A DNA stretch of 34,463 nt from Opitutia bacterium (lineage in GTDB: Bacteria; Verrucomicrobiota; Verrucomicrobiia; Opitutales; Coraliomargaritaceae): contig JAQXBA010000077.1 of assembly GCA_029252625.1 (NCBI GenBank), positions 1 through 34,463 of the forward strand. The letters run 5' to 3'. Of the stretch, positions 1-8,515 are shown piece after piece; positions within the stretch are counted from its first letter, which is position 1, and each line of letters starts with the position of its first letter. The notes under the pieces were generated by a model. It had not been told where the DNA came from. It saw only the letters and a list, made by a program, of their open reading frames with translations, and searched no databases. Made by a program: the position numbers and the translations under genes.

Positions 1-837
1 TCATCCCGCATACGGCTTCTTGAAAATTGCGCCACTGCGGCGGCGTTCGGCAATCCGCTCGACGTCCTCCTCATTCATCCTCGCTGGGAAACTAGTCTCT
101 GGATCGATCTTCCACTTGGCCGGCTTGAGGTCGTGATCCAGTGCCACGCGGTAATCGAACACGAAGCAATCGCCCTCCCATAGGCTGCTGTCTTTAGGCA
201 TCGTCTCCATGTAGCGCAAAATACCTCCTTTTAAATGGAAGACATTGGTAAAGCCCTTCTGCTTTAAATAGGCAGTCGAACGCTCGCAGCGAATCCCGCC
301 GGTGCAATACATCGCGATCTTCTTGTCTTTCTGCGAAGCGAGGTGTTCGTCCACAAATTTGGCAAACCCGGTAAAATCGTCGGTATTGGGATTGATCGCG
401 CCCTTAAACTTTCCCACCCCGACCTCGTAGTCGTTGCGAGTATCAATGGTAATTACGTCGGGATCGGAGATCAGCTCGTTCCACTCTTGTGGCTCTAAAT
501 AGGTGCCTACTTCATCACGCGGATCGGCGCCGTCTTGGCGAAAGGTCACAATTTCGGGCTTCTTTTTGACCTTAAACTTTGGGAACGGGCAAAAGTCTGC
601 GTAAGAATATTTCACCTCGATGTCAGCGAAACGCGGGTCCGACTTGAGCAATGCGATCGTGCTATCGACCGCTTCATGCGTGCCCGCGCAGGTCGAGTTA
701 ATCCCCTCTTTTGCAAAGATGATCGTGCCACGCAGCCCCACCTGCAGACCGTGGTCAATTAGTCGCTCCGCCCACGCATCGCGGTCTGGCAGTTCGACAA
801 AATGGTAAAAGGCTGCTATTTTCCAAGATTCACACAT
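1..837 (-). CDS. trhO: tRNA uridine(34) hydroxylase, rhodanese family (TrhO/YceA)
   Basis: The 278-residue product matches the TrhO/YceA family, which uses O2 to hydroxylate U34 of tRNA to 5-hydroxyuridine in the cytoplasm. An N-terminal acylphosphatase-like part (about residues 1-100) precedes a rhodanese domain (about 115-215) with the active loop CTGGIRCE at 178-185, so Cys178 is the predicted catalytic cysteine. The length is normal for the shorter members of the family. The TGA stop sits on the first three bases of the window, so the gene is complete. The ATG at 837 is followed by MCESWKIAAF. No Shine-Dalgarno is seen. It is divergent from the RNA helicase gene across about 184 bp. Confidence 0.93.
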   Translation of the reverse strand: MCESWKIAAFYHFVELPDRDAWAERLIDHGLQVGLRGTIIFAKEGINSTCAGTHEAVDSTIALLKSDPRFADIEVKYSYADFCPFPKFKVKKKPEIVTFRQDGADPRDEVGTYLEPQEWNELISDPDVITIDTRNDYEVGVGKFKGAINPNTDDFTGFAKFVDEHLASQKDKKIAMYCTGGIRCERSTAYLKQKGFTNVFHLKGGILRYMETMPKDSSLWEGDCFVFDYRVALDHDLKPAKWKIDPETSFPARMNEEDVERIAERRRSGAIFKKPYAG

Positions 838-1021
838 AGAAAGGGACGTATTTTAGGTTCAACCAAGCAAAGCAAGGACAAAACTATTTTTAAGACTTGT
901 CATCGAGCAACGACCTGTCAAAGCCGTCCGCCTCACGATTAGCAAGCCCGCAAGTAATAGGCGCTTTCTTCACACGCTCAAGTATCGGTAATATTCGGTC
1001 AACGGGCATATTACAGATACT

Positions 1022-2731
1022 ATGGACATCAAGTTTACCGATCTCGGGCTACGCTCCGAACTCATCGAAGGTATTCAACGCCTCGGCTTTGAATCACCCT
1101 CTCCTATTCAGGCAGAAACGATCCCGGTCGCGCTCAGCGGCAAAGATATCGTCGGCCTCTCCCAGACTGGCTCGGGTAAAACCGCCGCATTTGGCCTCCC
1201 TGCGCTCAATCAAATCGATATTGATCGTAAAGAGACACAGGTGCTCGTGCTTTGCCCGACCCGTGAGTTAGCGGTTCAGGTCTGTGAAGAGATCAACCGC
1301 CTCGCCTCCTGCCTGCGCGGCTTTACATCGGTGCCTGTCTATGGAGGCACACCGATCGATCGCCAAATGCGCGCGCTGCGCAATGGCGCACACGTCGTGG
1401 TCGGCACGCCTGGTCGTATCATGGATCACCTACGTCGTAAAACACTTCGCACTGATGCAATTAAGCTCTGTGTGCTCGACGAAGCCGACCGTATGCTGGA
1501 CATGGGCTTTCGCGAAGACATGGAAGTCATCCTCGGGGATATGCCCGAGGAGCGTCAGGCGCTGTTCTTTTCCGCGACGATGAATCGCGGCGTCGAAGGC
1601 TTAATTCGTAAATTTAGCCGCAATGCCGAGCAAATATCGATCGAGCGCAAGTCCCTGACAGTCGATACCATCGAGCAGACTTACTACGAAGTGCGCAATC
1701 GCTCGAAGATCGAAGTCATGTGCCGTTTATTGGACCTCGAAACCAAGCCACGCGGCATCGTGTTTTGTAATACCAAGCAAATGGTGGAAGATGCCACCGA
1801 AGCCCTTGCAGCCCGTGGCTATGTCGCCGACCGTATCCACGGCGACATTACGCAAGGCAACCGCGAGCGCGTGATCAAGCGCTTCAAAGATGGCTCTGTC
1901 GAACTACTCGTCGCAACCGACGTGGCTGCACGTGGTCTCGACATCGACGACATCGACCTCGTGTTTAACTACGACCTACCACACGACCCCGAGGACTACG
2001 TGCACCGTATTGGGCGCACAGGTCGCGCTGGACGCTCAGGTAAATCCGTCACATTCGTCTATGGTCGCGACATTTACCGACTCGAAGCAATTGAGCGCTA
2101 CACCCGCCAGGTGGTCCGTCGCATGCAGATTCCATCGCTAGAAGACGTCGAAGGTCGTAAAGCTGACAAGGTATTTAACCAAGTCCGCAGCCTACTCGAA
2201 GCAGGTAACTTCAAGCGCCACGACGCGCTTGTGGATCGCTTACTCGACGCGGGTCACACACCAACCGACATCGCCAGCGCACTCTTTAATTTACTCAACA
2301 AGGACGACAGCTCCACTGGCGAGAAAATCGCCGAAGACACCGAGCCATACTCCGACACACCCAACCGCAGTGGCGGTAAACGTGGCGGCGGTGGCTATCG
2401 TGGCGGTAATCGCGGTGGTAATCATGGCGGTGGCTATCGCGGCAAACGTGGCAACGACAACCGCGGTGGAGGTGGTGGCTATCAAGGCAACCGTGGCAAC
2501 GACAGCCGCGGTGGCGGCTTCCAAGGCGGCGAACGTCCTAAGCGCCCATTCAAAACAAAGAGTAAATTCGGCGGTCACAGCGCTGGCGGCGAAGGCACCG
2601 CAGGTAACGGTGGCGGTGGCTACCAAGGCGGCGGTAATAGCGGTGGCGGTGGCTACCAAGGCAACCGCGGCGGCAACAAAGACTTCACGCCAGTGAAGAA
2701 GCCAGCTCGCCGCTTTAAGAAGCCCGAGTAG
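1022..2731 (+). CDS. DEAD-box RNA helicase with C-terminal RGG-rich tail
   Basis: This is a 569-residue ATP-dependent RNA helicase. All core motifs are visible: the Q motif (F5 region and SPSPIQ), Walker A GSGKT (50-54, Lys53), [17 protein letters not shown] (153-156), [22 protein letters not shown] and [11 protein letters not shown] helical linker of the CsdA/DeaD kind follows (about 370-440). From about residue 450 the protein is Gly/Arg/Asn-rich with many [15 protein letters not shown] repeats, a flexible RNA-binding tail that replaces a folded DbpA-type domain. Such enzymes act in ribosome assembly, RNA decay and cold adaptation. The specific paralogue name is uncertain. The gene ends in a strong terminator and is monocistronic. 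Confidence 0.95.
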   Translation: MDIKFTDLGLRSELIEGIQRLGFESPSPIQAETIPVALSGKDIVGLSQTGSGKTAAFGLPALNQIDIDRKETQVLVLCPTRELAVQVCEEINRLASCLRGFTSVPVYGGTPIDRQMRALRNGAHVVVGTPGRIMDHLRRKTLRTDAIKLCVLDEADRMLDMGFREDMEVILGDMPEERQALFFSATMNRGVEGLIRKFSRNAEQISIERKSLTVDTIEQTYYEVRNRSKIEVMCRLLDLETKPRGIVFCNTKQMVEDATEALAARGYVADRIHGDITQGNRERVIKRFKDGSVELLVATDVAARGLDIDDIDLVFNYDLPHDPEDYVHRIGRTGRAGRSGKSVTFVYGRDIYRLEAIERYTRQVVRRMQIPSLEDVEGRKADKVFNQVRSLLEAGNFKRHDALVDRLLDAGHTPTDIASALFNLLNKDDSSTGEKIAEDTEPYSDTPNRSGGKRGGGGYRGGNRGGNHGGGYRGKRGNDNRGGGGGYQGNRGNDSRGGGFQGGERPKRPFKTKSKFGGHSAGGEGTAGNGGGGYQGGGNSGGGGYQGNRGGNKDFTPVKKPARRFKKPE

Positions 2732-2820
2732 CACTCAAGCTCAGCCTAACTAATTGACACAGACATTGCGATGCCATCTCCGGCAGACCTAGGTCCTGAC
2801 TATTCTTAAGGTATTTTTAA

Positions 2821-2849
2821 AAAGGCGGACAGCAATGTCCGTCTTTTTT
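2821..2849 (+). terminator. Intrinsic terminator of the RNA helicase gene
   Basis: The stem AAGGCGGACA pairs with TGTCCGTCTT around a GCAA tetraloop (GNRA type), about 10 base pairs with one G-T wobble, followed directly by a run of six T. It lies about 90 bp past the helicase stop codon and before the cysH promoter. Confidence 0.9.
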
Positions 2850-2920
2850 GTATCTTAAAAGGGACACTACTATGCCTGTGTCACATTAAAAGCTCCCGCC
2901 TATTTAGAAGAAATAGCCAC

Positions 2921-2967
2921 TTGATCGTAAATTAGGCACTGCTATATCTTGACTTCCTCAGTCAAGA
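2921..2967 (+). promoter_or_regulatory. Candidate cysH promoter with overlapping inverted repeat
   Basis: A plausible -35 (TTGATC, 2921-2926) and -10 (TATATC, 2943-2948) are separated by 16 bp. Overlapping and following the -10 is a perfect 7-bp inverted repeat, TCTTGAC-N7-GTCAAGA (2947-2953 and 2961-2967), which ends 16 bp before the cysH ATG. Its position suits a repressor operator or a leader hairpin over the ribosome landing site. The regulator is unknown and the promoter call is by eye. Confidence 0.4.
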
Positions 2968-2983
2968 ACTAAAGATAAATTCA

Positions 2984-3709
2984 ATGGATGACGCCCAGAC
3001 AGCTAAAACTCAACGCCTCACACAGCCGGATTTAGAAAACGCCTCCGCAGTTGATCGGGTGCGTTGGGCTCATGATCAATATGGTGACAAGCTGGTCCTC
3101 AGTACTAGCTTTGGCATCCAAAGCGCGGTCATGTTGCACCTAGTCACCACCCAGATTCCTAATATTCCAGTCATATTTATCGACACTGGCTACTTGTTTC
3201 CCGAGACCTACCGGTTCGCAGAGGCAATGACTGGGCGTCTCAACTTAAACCTGAAGACCTACTTTCCGCGTCAATCTGCGGCCCAACAAGAAGCAGTGCA
3301 TGGTAAGCTCTGGGAACAAGGCATTGAAGGCCTCGACCAATACAATCGAATCAACAAGGTCGAGCCAATGAATCGCGCGGTTCAAGAACTCGGAGCGGCT
3401 GCATGGCTCTCGGGTCTGCGTAGGCACCAATCCTCTTCACGTGAAAAGCGCACCGTCGCCGAGCAGCAAAACAAGATCATAAAAGTATATCCGATCATTG
3501 ATTGGAACGATCGCGATATTTACACTTATCTGAACGAAAACAACCTACCGTATCACCCACTCTGGGACGAAGGATATGTATCGATAGGCGACTGGCACAG
3601 CACAAGTAAACTTGGCGAGGGCATGAGCGCCGAAGACACACGCTTCGGCGGGCTCAAGCGCGAATGTGGACTGCACGAATCCAATGCGGATTCGGATTAT
3701 CAGATATAG
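2984..3709 (+). CDS. cysH: Phosphoadenylyl-sulfate (PAPS) reductase
   Basis: The 241-residue protein is the CysH type, reducing PAPS to sulfite with thioredoxin in assimilatory sulfate reduction. The PP-loop [10 protein letters not shown] lies near residues 41-50, followed by KVEPMNRAV and [12 protein letters not shown], and the C-terminal ECGLHES carries the catalytic cysteine (about Cys228). The CC...CxxC pairs that bind a 4Fe-4S cluster in APS reductases are absent, so PAPS is the more likely substrate. Length is close to E. coli CysH. It stands alone: no cysI/J, cysD/N or cysC is adjacent, so its partners must be elsewhere. The start ATG has no Shine-Dalgarno. Confidence 0.93.
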   Translation: MDDAQTAKTQRLTQPDLENASAVDRVRWAHDQYGDKLVLSTSFGIQSAVMLHLVTTQIPNIPVIFIDTGYLFPETYRFAEAMTGRLNLNLKTYFPRQSAAQQEAVHGKLWEQGIEGLDQYNRINKVEPMNRAVQELGAAAWLSGLRRHQSSSREKRTVAEQQNKIIKVYPIIDWNDRDIYTYLNENNLPYHPLWDEGYVSIGDWHSTSKLGEGMSAEDTRFGGLKRECGLHESNADSDYQI

Positions 3710-4054
3710 GATCTGACGAGGTCAGGGGTAAAAACATGCGAAGGTATGAAGGTGCGAACATAAAACCTGCAACTTCCCCACCTTTTCAGTTTCCTATCTT
3801 TTAACGTCCGCTTTGCGTACTCAGCCTTAACCGTGTCGCAGGCATCACTTAAGTGGATCGATCATCCACAACAGGCACGAGACGAGAAACCTGAATCTTT
3901 AAAACCTACGCTATAAAAATCGCCCGACAACACAGCACTCGCGACGCTCTACCCTTGCACCCGAGCGTGCAGGGCTTTTTATCAGACATTACAGATAAGG
4001 ATCATCTAACTAACCACACATAGTCCACCTTAGCTTTCCCGCAAAGTCATCGCC
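3710..4054. other. Gene-free stretch between cysH and uppS
   Basis: No credible coding sequence is seen in these 345 bp. Right after the cysH stop is a small CTGAC-gag-GTCAG hairpin without a T-run. Further on is GTGGAT-N5-ATCCAC (3853-3869), then a terminator at 3952-3980. The terminator is about 240 bp past cysH. Either the cysH transcript has a long 3' end or a small RNA is made here. The uppS promoter must lie in the last ~75 bp or upstream. Confidence 0.5.
3952..3980 (+). terminator. Intrinsic terminator before uppS
   Basis: CCC-T-TGCAC pairs with GTGCA-GGG around a CCGAGC loop (8 bp with one bulged T), followed by CTTTTT. It separates the cysH region from the uppS cluster. Confidence 0.75.
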
Positions 4055-4798
4055 GTGAATTCCACTCAAATCTCTAAAGATCACCCCCCAAAGCATGTCG
4101 CTATCATCATGGATGGCAATGGTCGCTGGGCCAAAGAGCGTGGCCTTACTCGCATCGAAGGCCATCAGCGCGGCGCGGAGGCAATCAAACGCACCCTCAA
4201 AGCCGCTCAGGCAAGCGGGGTCAAAATCATCACTCTGTATGCCTTTAGTGTCGAAAACTGGAACCGGCCAAAAGCCGAAGTCAATGCGCTCATGAGCCTG
4301 CTGGATCGGTTTCTTACCGATCAACTACCCGAACTGATTAAGCGTAAAATCCGCCTCCGCGTGGTCGGCCGTTATCAGGAACTCCCCGAGCACATTCAAC
4401 ACCGACTGCGCGAGTCCGAAGCCGCCACCGCACAATTTACCGAACACACCCTCGCGCTCGCGCTCAACTATGGCTCACGCACTGAAGTGGTCGACGCGGT
4501 GAAAGCCATCGCGCAAGCTGCACAAGCTGGCACCGTCGATCCCAACAAACTCGACTACGACAGCTTACGCTCCTATCTTTATACCAACGACCTGCCCGAC
4601 CCCGATCTAGTCATCCGCACCTCAGGTGAAGCACGACTGAGCAACTTCTTACTGTTGCAAGCCGCCTACGCCGAGATCTATTTTACTTCCGTGCTTTGGC
4701 CAGACTTCAACGAATCACATTTTAAAGCCGCACTCGCCGATTACGCCTCCCGCGAACGACGCTACGGTAAAACTGCCGAACAATTGCAAGATAGCTAA
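4055..4798 (+). CDS. uppS: Undecaprenyl diphosphate synthase (cis-prenyltransferase)
   Basis: The 247-residue enzyme adds isopentenyl units to farnesyl diphosphate to make the C55 carrier for peptidoglycan and O-antigen. It shows MDGNGRWA with catalytic Asp20, RIEGHQRG, FSVENWNRP (64-72), LNYGSR, the RTSGE/RLSNFLL signature and WPDF. The start is a GTG: the frame is closed by TAG at 4031-4033 and no ATG occurs before MDGNGRW, which must be inside the protein. No Shine-Dalgarno precedes it. It opens the uppS-cdsA-dxr-rseP-ispG run, a gene order common across bacteria. Confidence 0.96.
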   Translation: MNSTQISKDHPPKHVAIIMDGNGRWAKERGLTRIEGHQRGAEAIKRTLKAAQASGVKIITLYAFSVENWNRPKAEVNALMSLLDRFLTDQLPELIKRKIRLRVVGRYQELPEHIQHRLRESEAATAQFTEHTLALALNYGSRTEVVDAVKAIAQAAQAGTVDPNKLDYDSLRSYLYTNDLPDPDLVIRTSGEARLSNFLLLQAAYAEIYFTSVLWPDFNESHFKAALADYASRERRYGKTAEQLQDS

Positions 4799-4880
4799 TT
4801 TTCAGTTTCATTACGCTCGCGGTTATCTGCCTAACTCAACGCGAGCTACACATCTCACACAAACTATCCCAAACTCTTTT

Positions 4881-5711
4881 ATGAAGCAAAGAATCTTCAG
4901 CTTCACGATCCTCTGGTTGATCGTCACAGTCTCACTACTTATTTTCGGCATCGACGCAGGCGTCTGGCTACTCGCAAGTCTGGCGTTTTTTACGCAATTG
5001 GAGCTCTACCAACTGTTTGATAAAATGGGGCTCAAGCCGATCAAGTCGCTTGGACTTATTTGCGGTCCCATCATCATGTTAGGCTCCTATTACTTTGGCG
5101 GAGTCGATGCCGGCACCGACATTTTCATCCTCTGCTTTCTAATTCTCGCGTTGACGATCATTATTAAAGATCTACAGGCAGGCCGCTTACGCAGCTTCAT
5201 GCCGACGCTTTTTGGGCTCCTCTACGTGCCCTTCATGCTCCACTTTTTCGTCAAAGTAGTGAAGATGGCGGAGTTCCACGACTTCACCGATGCAACCAGT
5301 ATTTTCCTCACGATCTGGATCGTCGCGGTTGCCAAATGTACTGATGTCGGCGGCCTACTCGTCGGTATGCAAATCGGCAAAACGCCCCTCTCTGTGATCA
5401 GCCCGAAAAAAACCTTGGAAGGCGCAGCTGGCGGCATAGCTTTTGCCATGCTCATCGGACTTTTCATTTTGGGCATTTTTAGTGCCTATGCCCCTGAAGG
5501 TTTCACTTGGTGGCGTTCTGCATTGATGGCGATCCCAATCGGAATCGCCTCGATCGCATCCGACCTGGTCGAGTCCGCTTTTAAACGTCAAGCCGAAGTC
5601 AAAGACTCGGGCACTATTATCCCCGGGATCGGCGGTGTTTTTGATCTGACTGACAGCCTGTTGCTTACCGCACCGCTAGGGTATTTGATGTTCAAATACT
5701 TCATTTTCTAA
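4881..5711 (+). CDS. cdsA: Phosphatidate cytidylyltransferase (CDP-diacylglycerol synthase)
   Basis: The 276-residue integral membrane protein makes CDP-diacylglycerol from CTP and phosphatidate, the branch point of phospholipid synthesis. Hydrophobic segments run through the whole chain. The conserved SPKKTLEGAAGG stretch sits near 173-186. The C-terminal CDP-alcohol signature reads SDLVESAFKRQAEVKDSG then PGIGGVFDLTDS. The family consensus is usually written PGHGGxLDRxDS; here Ile replaces His and Leu replaces Arg, a variant I believe occurs in other lineages. Its TAA stop abuts the dxr ATG, so the two are surely co-transcribed. Confidence 0.93.
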   Translation: MKQRIFSFTILWLIVTVSLLIFGIDAGVWLLASLAFFTQLELYQLFDKMGLKPIKSLGLICGPIIMLGSYYFGGVDAGTDIFILCFLILALTIIIKDLQAGRLRSFMPTLFGLLYVPFMLHFFVKVVKMAEFHDFTDATSIFLTIWIVAVAKCTDVGGLLVGMQIGKTPLSVISPKKTLEGAAGGIAFAMLIGLFILGIFSAYAPEGFTWWRSALMAIPIGIASIASDLVESAFKRQAEVKDSGTIIPGIGGVFDLTDSLLLTAPLGYLMFKYFIF

Positions 5712-6881
5712 ATGGCCGAAACCGCGAAAAAAAAAGTCGTGCTACTCGGTGCGACTGGTTCAATCGGTGCTAGCACTCTACGCGTCCTGCGTGAACATAC
5801 AGATCGACTGGAACTCATCGGCGTCGCCGCGCACTCCAGCCATACGGAGCTCGCCACGATTTGCCACGAATTTCACGTGCCGCATGCTACGCTCTCTAGC
5901 GAAACTGCTTACGCCGAAGCCAAAGCTGCCAAAATTTTTCCTACCAACACTCAACTCGGATGCGGTGATAATGGCTTGCTCGAAATATCGACCTTAGCCG
6001 AAGCCGACATCGTTCTGGTAGCCGTGGTTGGAGCTTGTGGGTTAAAGCCGACTCTAGCAGCCATTGAAGCAGGCAAGAATATTGCCCTCGCCAACAAAGA
6101 GCTCCTCGTCCTCGGTGGAGCCTTCGTGATCGAAGCAGCCAAGCGCAAAGATGTGCGCCTACTCCCAACCGACAGTGAGCACAACGCCATCTTTCAATGC
6201 CTCGAAGGCCACCCACAGCAGCATCTAGATAAACTTATCCTTACCGCATCTGGTGGACAATTTCGCGACGCACCAATCGAGCGACTCGCCAGCGTTACCC
6301 CAGCCGATGCCATCCAGCATCCCAACTGGTCGATGGGTCCGAAAATCACGGTCGACTCGGCAACGATGGCTAACAAAGGCCTTGAACTGATCGAAGCACA
6401 TTGGCTATTCGGCTTGGAACCAAGTCGCCTCGAAGTGGTCATTCATCCACAGAGCATCGTCCACTCCTTCGCCCAATTGATCGACGGCTCGATCCTCGCG
6501 CAGCTCAGTCCGCCTTCGATGACCTTTGCCATCCAGCACTGCCTGCTCTATCCTGACCGTGCGCCCGGCGTCGATGCCACCATGGATTTTAGCAAAACCT
6601 TTCAACTCGATTTTAAAGCACCGGACTTAGCACGCTTCCCTTGTTTACAACTCGCCTACGATGCCATGGGCAGCGGCGGCAGCGGCCCTGCGATTTTCAA
6701 TGCGGCCAACGAAATTGCCGTCGAGCGCTTTCTTAACCACGAACTCTCGTATCTCGACATCCCACGCGTGATCGAACAGACACTCAGTAACATCAACCCT
6801 GCCTCCGCCGCCGACCTCGACGAACTCCTAGAGATCGACCTACTCTCCCGACAAGTCGCCCGCGACTTTAAATCAAAGTAA
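5712..6881 (+). CDS. dxr: 1-deoxy-D-xylulose 5-phosphate reductoisomerase
   Basis: The 389-residue enzyme is the committed step of the MEP isoprenoid pathway (DXP to MEP, NADPH and Mg2+/Mn2+). The NADPH loop is GATGSIG (13-19); ANKELLVLGG lies near 127-136. The metal-binding DSEHNAIFQ gives Asp154 and Glu156, and NKGLELIEAHW supplies the third acidic ligand. TASGGQFRD, HPNWSMGPKITVDSAT and HPQSIVHS are also clear. The ATG begins on the base after the cdsA stop. The substrate flow joins it to ispG two genes on. Confidence 0.97.
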   Translation: MAETAKKKVVLLGATGSIGASTLRVLREHTDRLELIGVAAHSSHTELATICHEFHVPHATLSSETAYAEAKAAKIFPTNTQLGCGDNGLLEISTLAEADIVLVAVVGACGLKPTLAAIEAGKNIALANKELLVLGGAFVIEAAKRKDVRLLPTDSEHNAIFQCLEGHPQQHLDKLILTASGGQFRDAPIERLASVTPADAIQHPNWSMGPKITVDSATMANKGLELIEAHWLFGLEPSRLEVVIHPQSIVHSFAQLIDGSILAQLSPPSMTFAIQHCLLYPDRAPGVDATMDFSKTFQLDFKAPDLARFPCLQLAYDAMGSGGSGPAIFNAANEIAVERFLNHELSYLDIPRVIEQTLSNINPASAADLDELLEIDLLSRQVARDFKSK

Positions 6882-6962
6882 CGGGTACCAGCCTTCGAAT
6901 CTCAACTTTTAGCTCTCAATTCTCCCCTTCAGGTTTCAGCCCTCAGGTCACAATCCTCCGCC

Positions 6963-8411
6963 ATGCTACTCAATATCTTTTATATCGCCATCGCGCTACT
7001 CGCGTTGAGTTTCTGTATTTTCATCCACGAACTCGGTCACTTTATCGCCGCTAAAAAGCGCGGCTTAATAGCCGACCGCTTTTCCATCGGCTTTGGACCG
7101 CGCCTATTTGGCTGGAAATGGCGCGGCACCGATTTTCGCATCTCACTGCTGCCACTTGGCGGCTATGTCTCGCTGCCACAACTCGCCGACATGGGCCGAC
7201 TCGAAGGTGGCGAAGAAGACGAGACAGATGACCTACCTGCCATTTCTTACTCCGACAAGATGATCGTCGCTGTGATGGGCGCAGTCTTTAACATCATTTT
7301 AGCACTCTGCTTGTCCATGATTCTATGGGGTGTCGGTCGCGACATTGTTAAAACCACGACCGTCGACGTGGTCCCCCAGCAGATACTGAATTCCGCCGGC
7401 GAAATCGTGCCTGGTCCAGCCTTCGAAGCAGGTCTTCTCGCAGGCGACACTATTCTTAAAATCGACGACGAGCAGATTGACGATTGGATGCAGCTGCAAA
7501 ATGCGGTAATGACCGGCACTGGTCGCAACGACTTAGGTATTCCCACCACCGAAGTTACTGTTCTTCGAGATAATAAAGAGCTCACCCTCAATGCCAACCC
7601 AGTGCTCGTCACCTCGGAAGACATCCGCACCCTCGGCGTGCAACCTGGCACCGATCTCGTCGTCAGTATGGTGCAAGAGAATATGCCCGCGTTCGAAGCT
7701 GGCATGTTGCCAGGCGACCAACCCATTGCACTCAATGGCGAACCGATTACCTCCGCAGCCTTTCTTAGCGTTTATCTGAAGAATCATCAAGGCGGCAGCA
7801 TCGACGTCAGCCTGCTGCGTGAAGGCCAAGAAGTCATCCTGCCGATCGAGCCTAGAATCGCGCCTGGCGAAGACTCCCCGCGTTTTGGATTCGCCTATTA
7901 CTACGAAGCGCAAACCGAGCGAGTGCACCGCAATCCATTCGAGCAGATCACCATCATGGCCAACACCATGAAAATGACACTCGTCGCACTCGTCAGCCAG
8001 AAATCAGACGTCAAGGTACGCAATATGAGTGGTCCCGTTGGCATCGTCCACGGTCTCACTGCGATGGCTCGCTATGGCTGGATCGACCTCATTTGGTTCC
8101 TCGCATTGATCAACGTCAACCTCGCGATCTTCAACGTGCTACCAATCCCTGTGCTGGATGGCGGCCACATGTTGTTCGCCACGATCTCAAAAATCACCGG
8201 CCGTCCGCTGCCTCGTAGAATAATGGCAGGTGCGTATACCGCCTGCATCGTCATGCTACTCTCCTTTGTGATTTACGTCTCTTTCTTCGACGTCAAGCGC
8301 GTCGGCCAAGACATTGGCATCGGCCAAGGCGAAGAAGCTGAGGCGGCGCCTGCAGCGACACCGTTCGTAGAACCAGTCAAATTAATCGAGGCGCCTGAAA
8401 GTGCTGATTAA
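6963..8411 (+). CDS. rseP: RseP-type site-2 (intramembrane zinc) protease with two PDZ domains
   Basis: The 482-residue M50 protease cleaves membrane-embedded substrates such as anti-sigma factors and signal-peptide remnants. The first membrane helix carries HELGH (22-26), so His22, Glu23 and His26 are the zinc/catalytic set. Two periplasmic PDZ domains follow (about 120-300), and the third metal ligand is the Asp of NVLPIPVLDGGH near 390-400, followed by the last membrane helices and an Ala/Glu/Pro-rich tail. It is somewhat longer than E. coli RseP (about 450). The 81 bp after dxr holds a pyrimidine-rich string but no terminator. No Shine-Dalgarno. Confidence 0.95.
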   Translation: MLLNIFYIAIALLALSFCIFIHELGHFIAAKKRGLIADRFSIGFGPRLFGWKWRGTDFRISLLPLGGYVSLPQLADMGRLEGGEEDETDDLPAISYSDKMIVAVMGAVFNIILALCLSMILWGVGRDIVKTTTVDVVPQQILNSAGEIVPGPAFEAGLLAGDTILKIDDEQIDDWMQLQNAVMTGTGRNDLGIPTTEVTVLRDNKELTLNANPVLVTSEDIRTLGVQPGTDLVVSMVQENMPAFEAGMLPGDQPIALNGEPITSAAFLSVYLKNHQGGSIDVSLLREGQEVILPIEPRIAPGEDSPRFGFAYYYEAQTERVHRNPFEQITIMANTMKMTLVALVSQKSDVKVRNMSGPVGIVHGLTAMARYGWIDLIWFLALINVNLAIFNVLPIPVLDGGHMLFATISKITGRPLPRRIMAGAYTACIVMLLSFVIYVSFFDVKRVGQDIGIGQGEEAEAAPAATPFVEPVKLIEAPESAD

Positions 8412-8434
8412 CAGAAGAAATATTTGAACGACTC

Positions 8435-8485
8435 CTGGGGTAGACCCAGTCGCTACGGTTGTTGTAGCGAGCGGGTTTACCCCGC
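8435..8485. repeat. Inverted pair of palindromic GTAGCGA/GGGTYTACCCC units
   Basis: Two copies of a ~22-bp unit face each other across GGTTGTT (8457-8463). Read outward, the right copy is GTAGCGA + GCGGG-TTTAC-CCCGC and the left copy (reverse strand) is GTAGCGA + CTGGG-TCTAC-CCCAG. Each unit is itself a hairpin, and the base changes between copies preserve stem pairing. The whole can also fold as one long hairpin with 20-bp arms (17 of 20 paired). It fills the gap between rseP and ispG. No T-run follows, so it is not a plain terminator. Confidence 0.75.
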
Positions 8486-8515
8486 GATGATTCAGTCCGC
8501 TACCACAGCTTTACT

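Noticed and set aside
2291-2734. Ala/Val-rich 147-codon frame opposite the RNA helicase tail
   Set aside because: It is the complement of the GGN/CGN repeat that encodes the RGG tail; composition is an artefact of that repeat.
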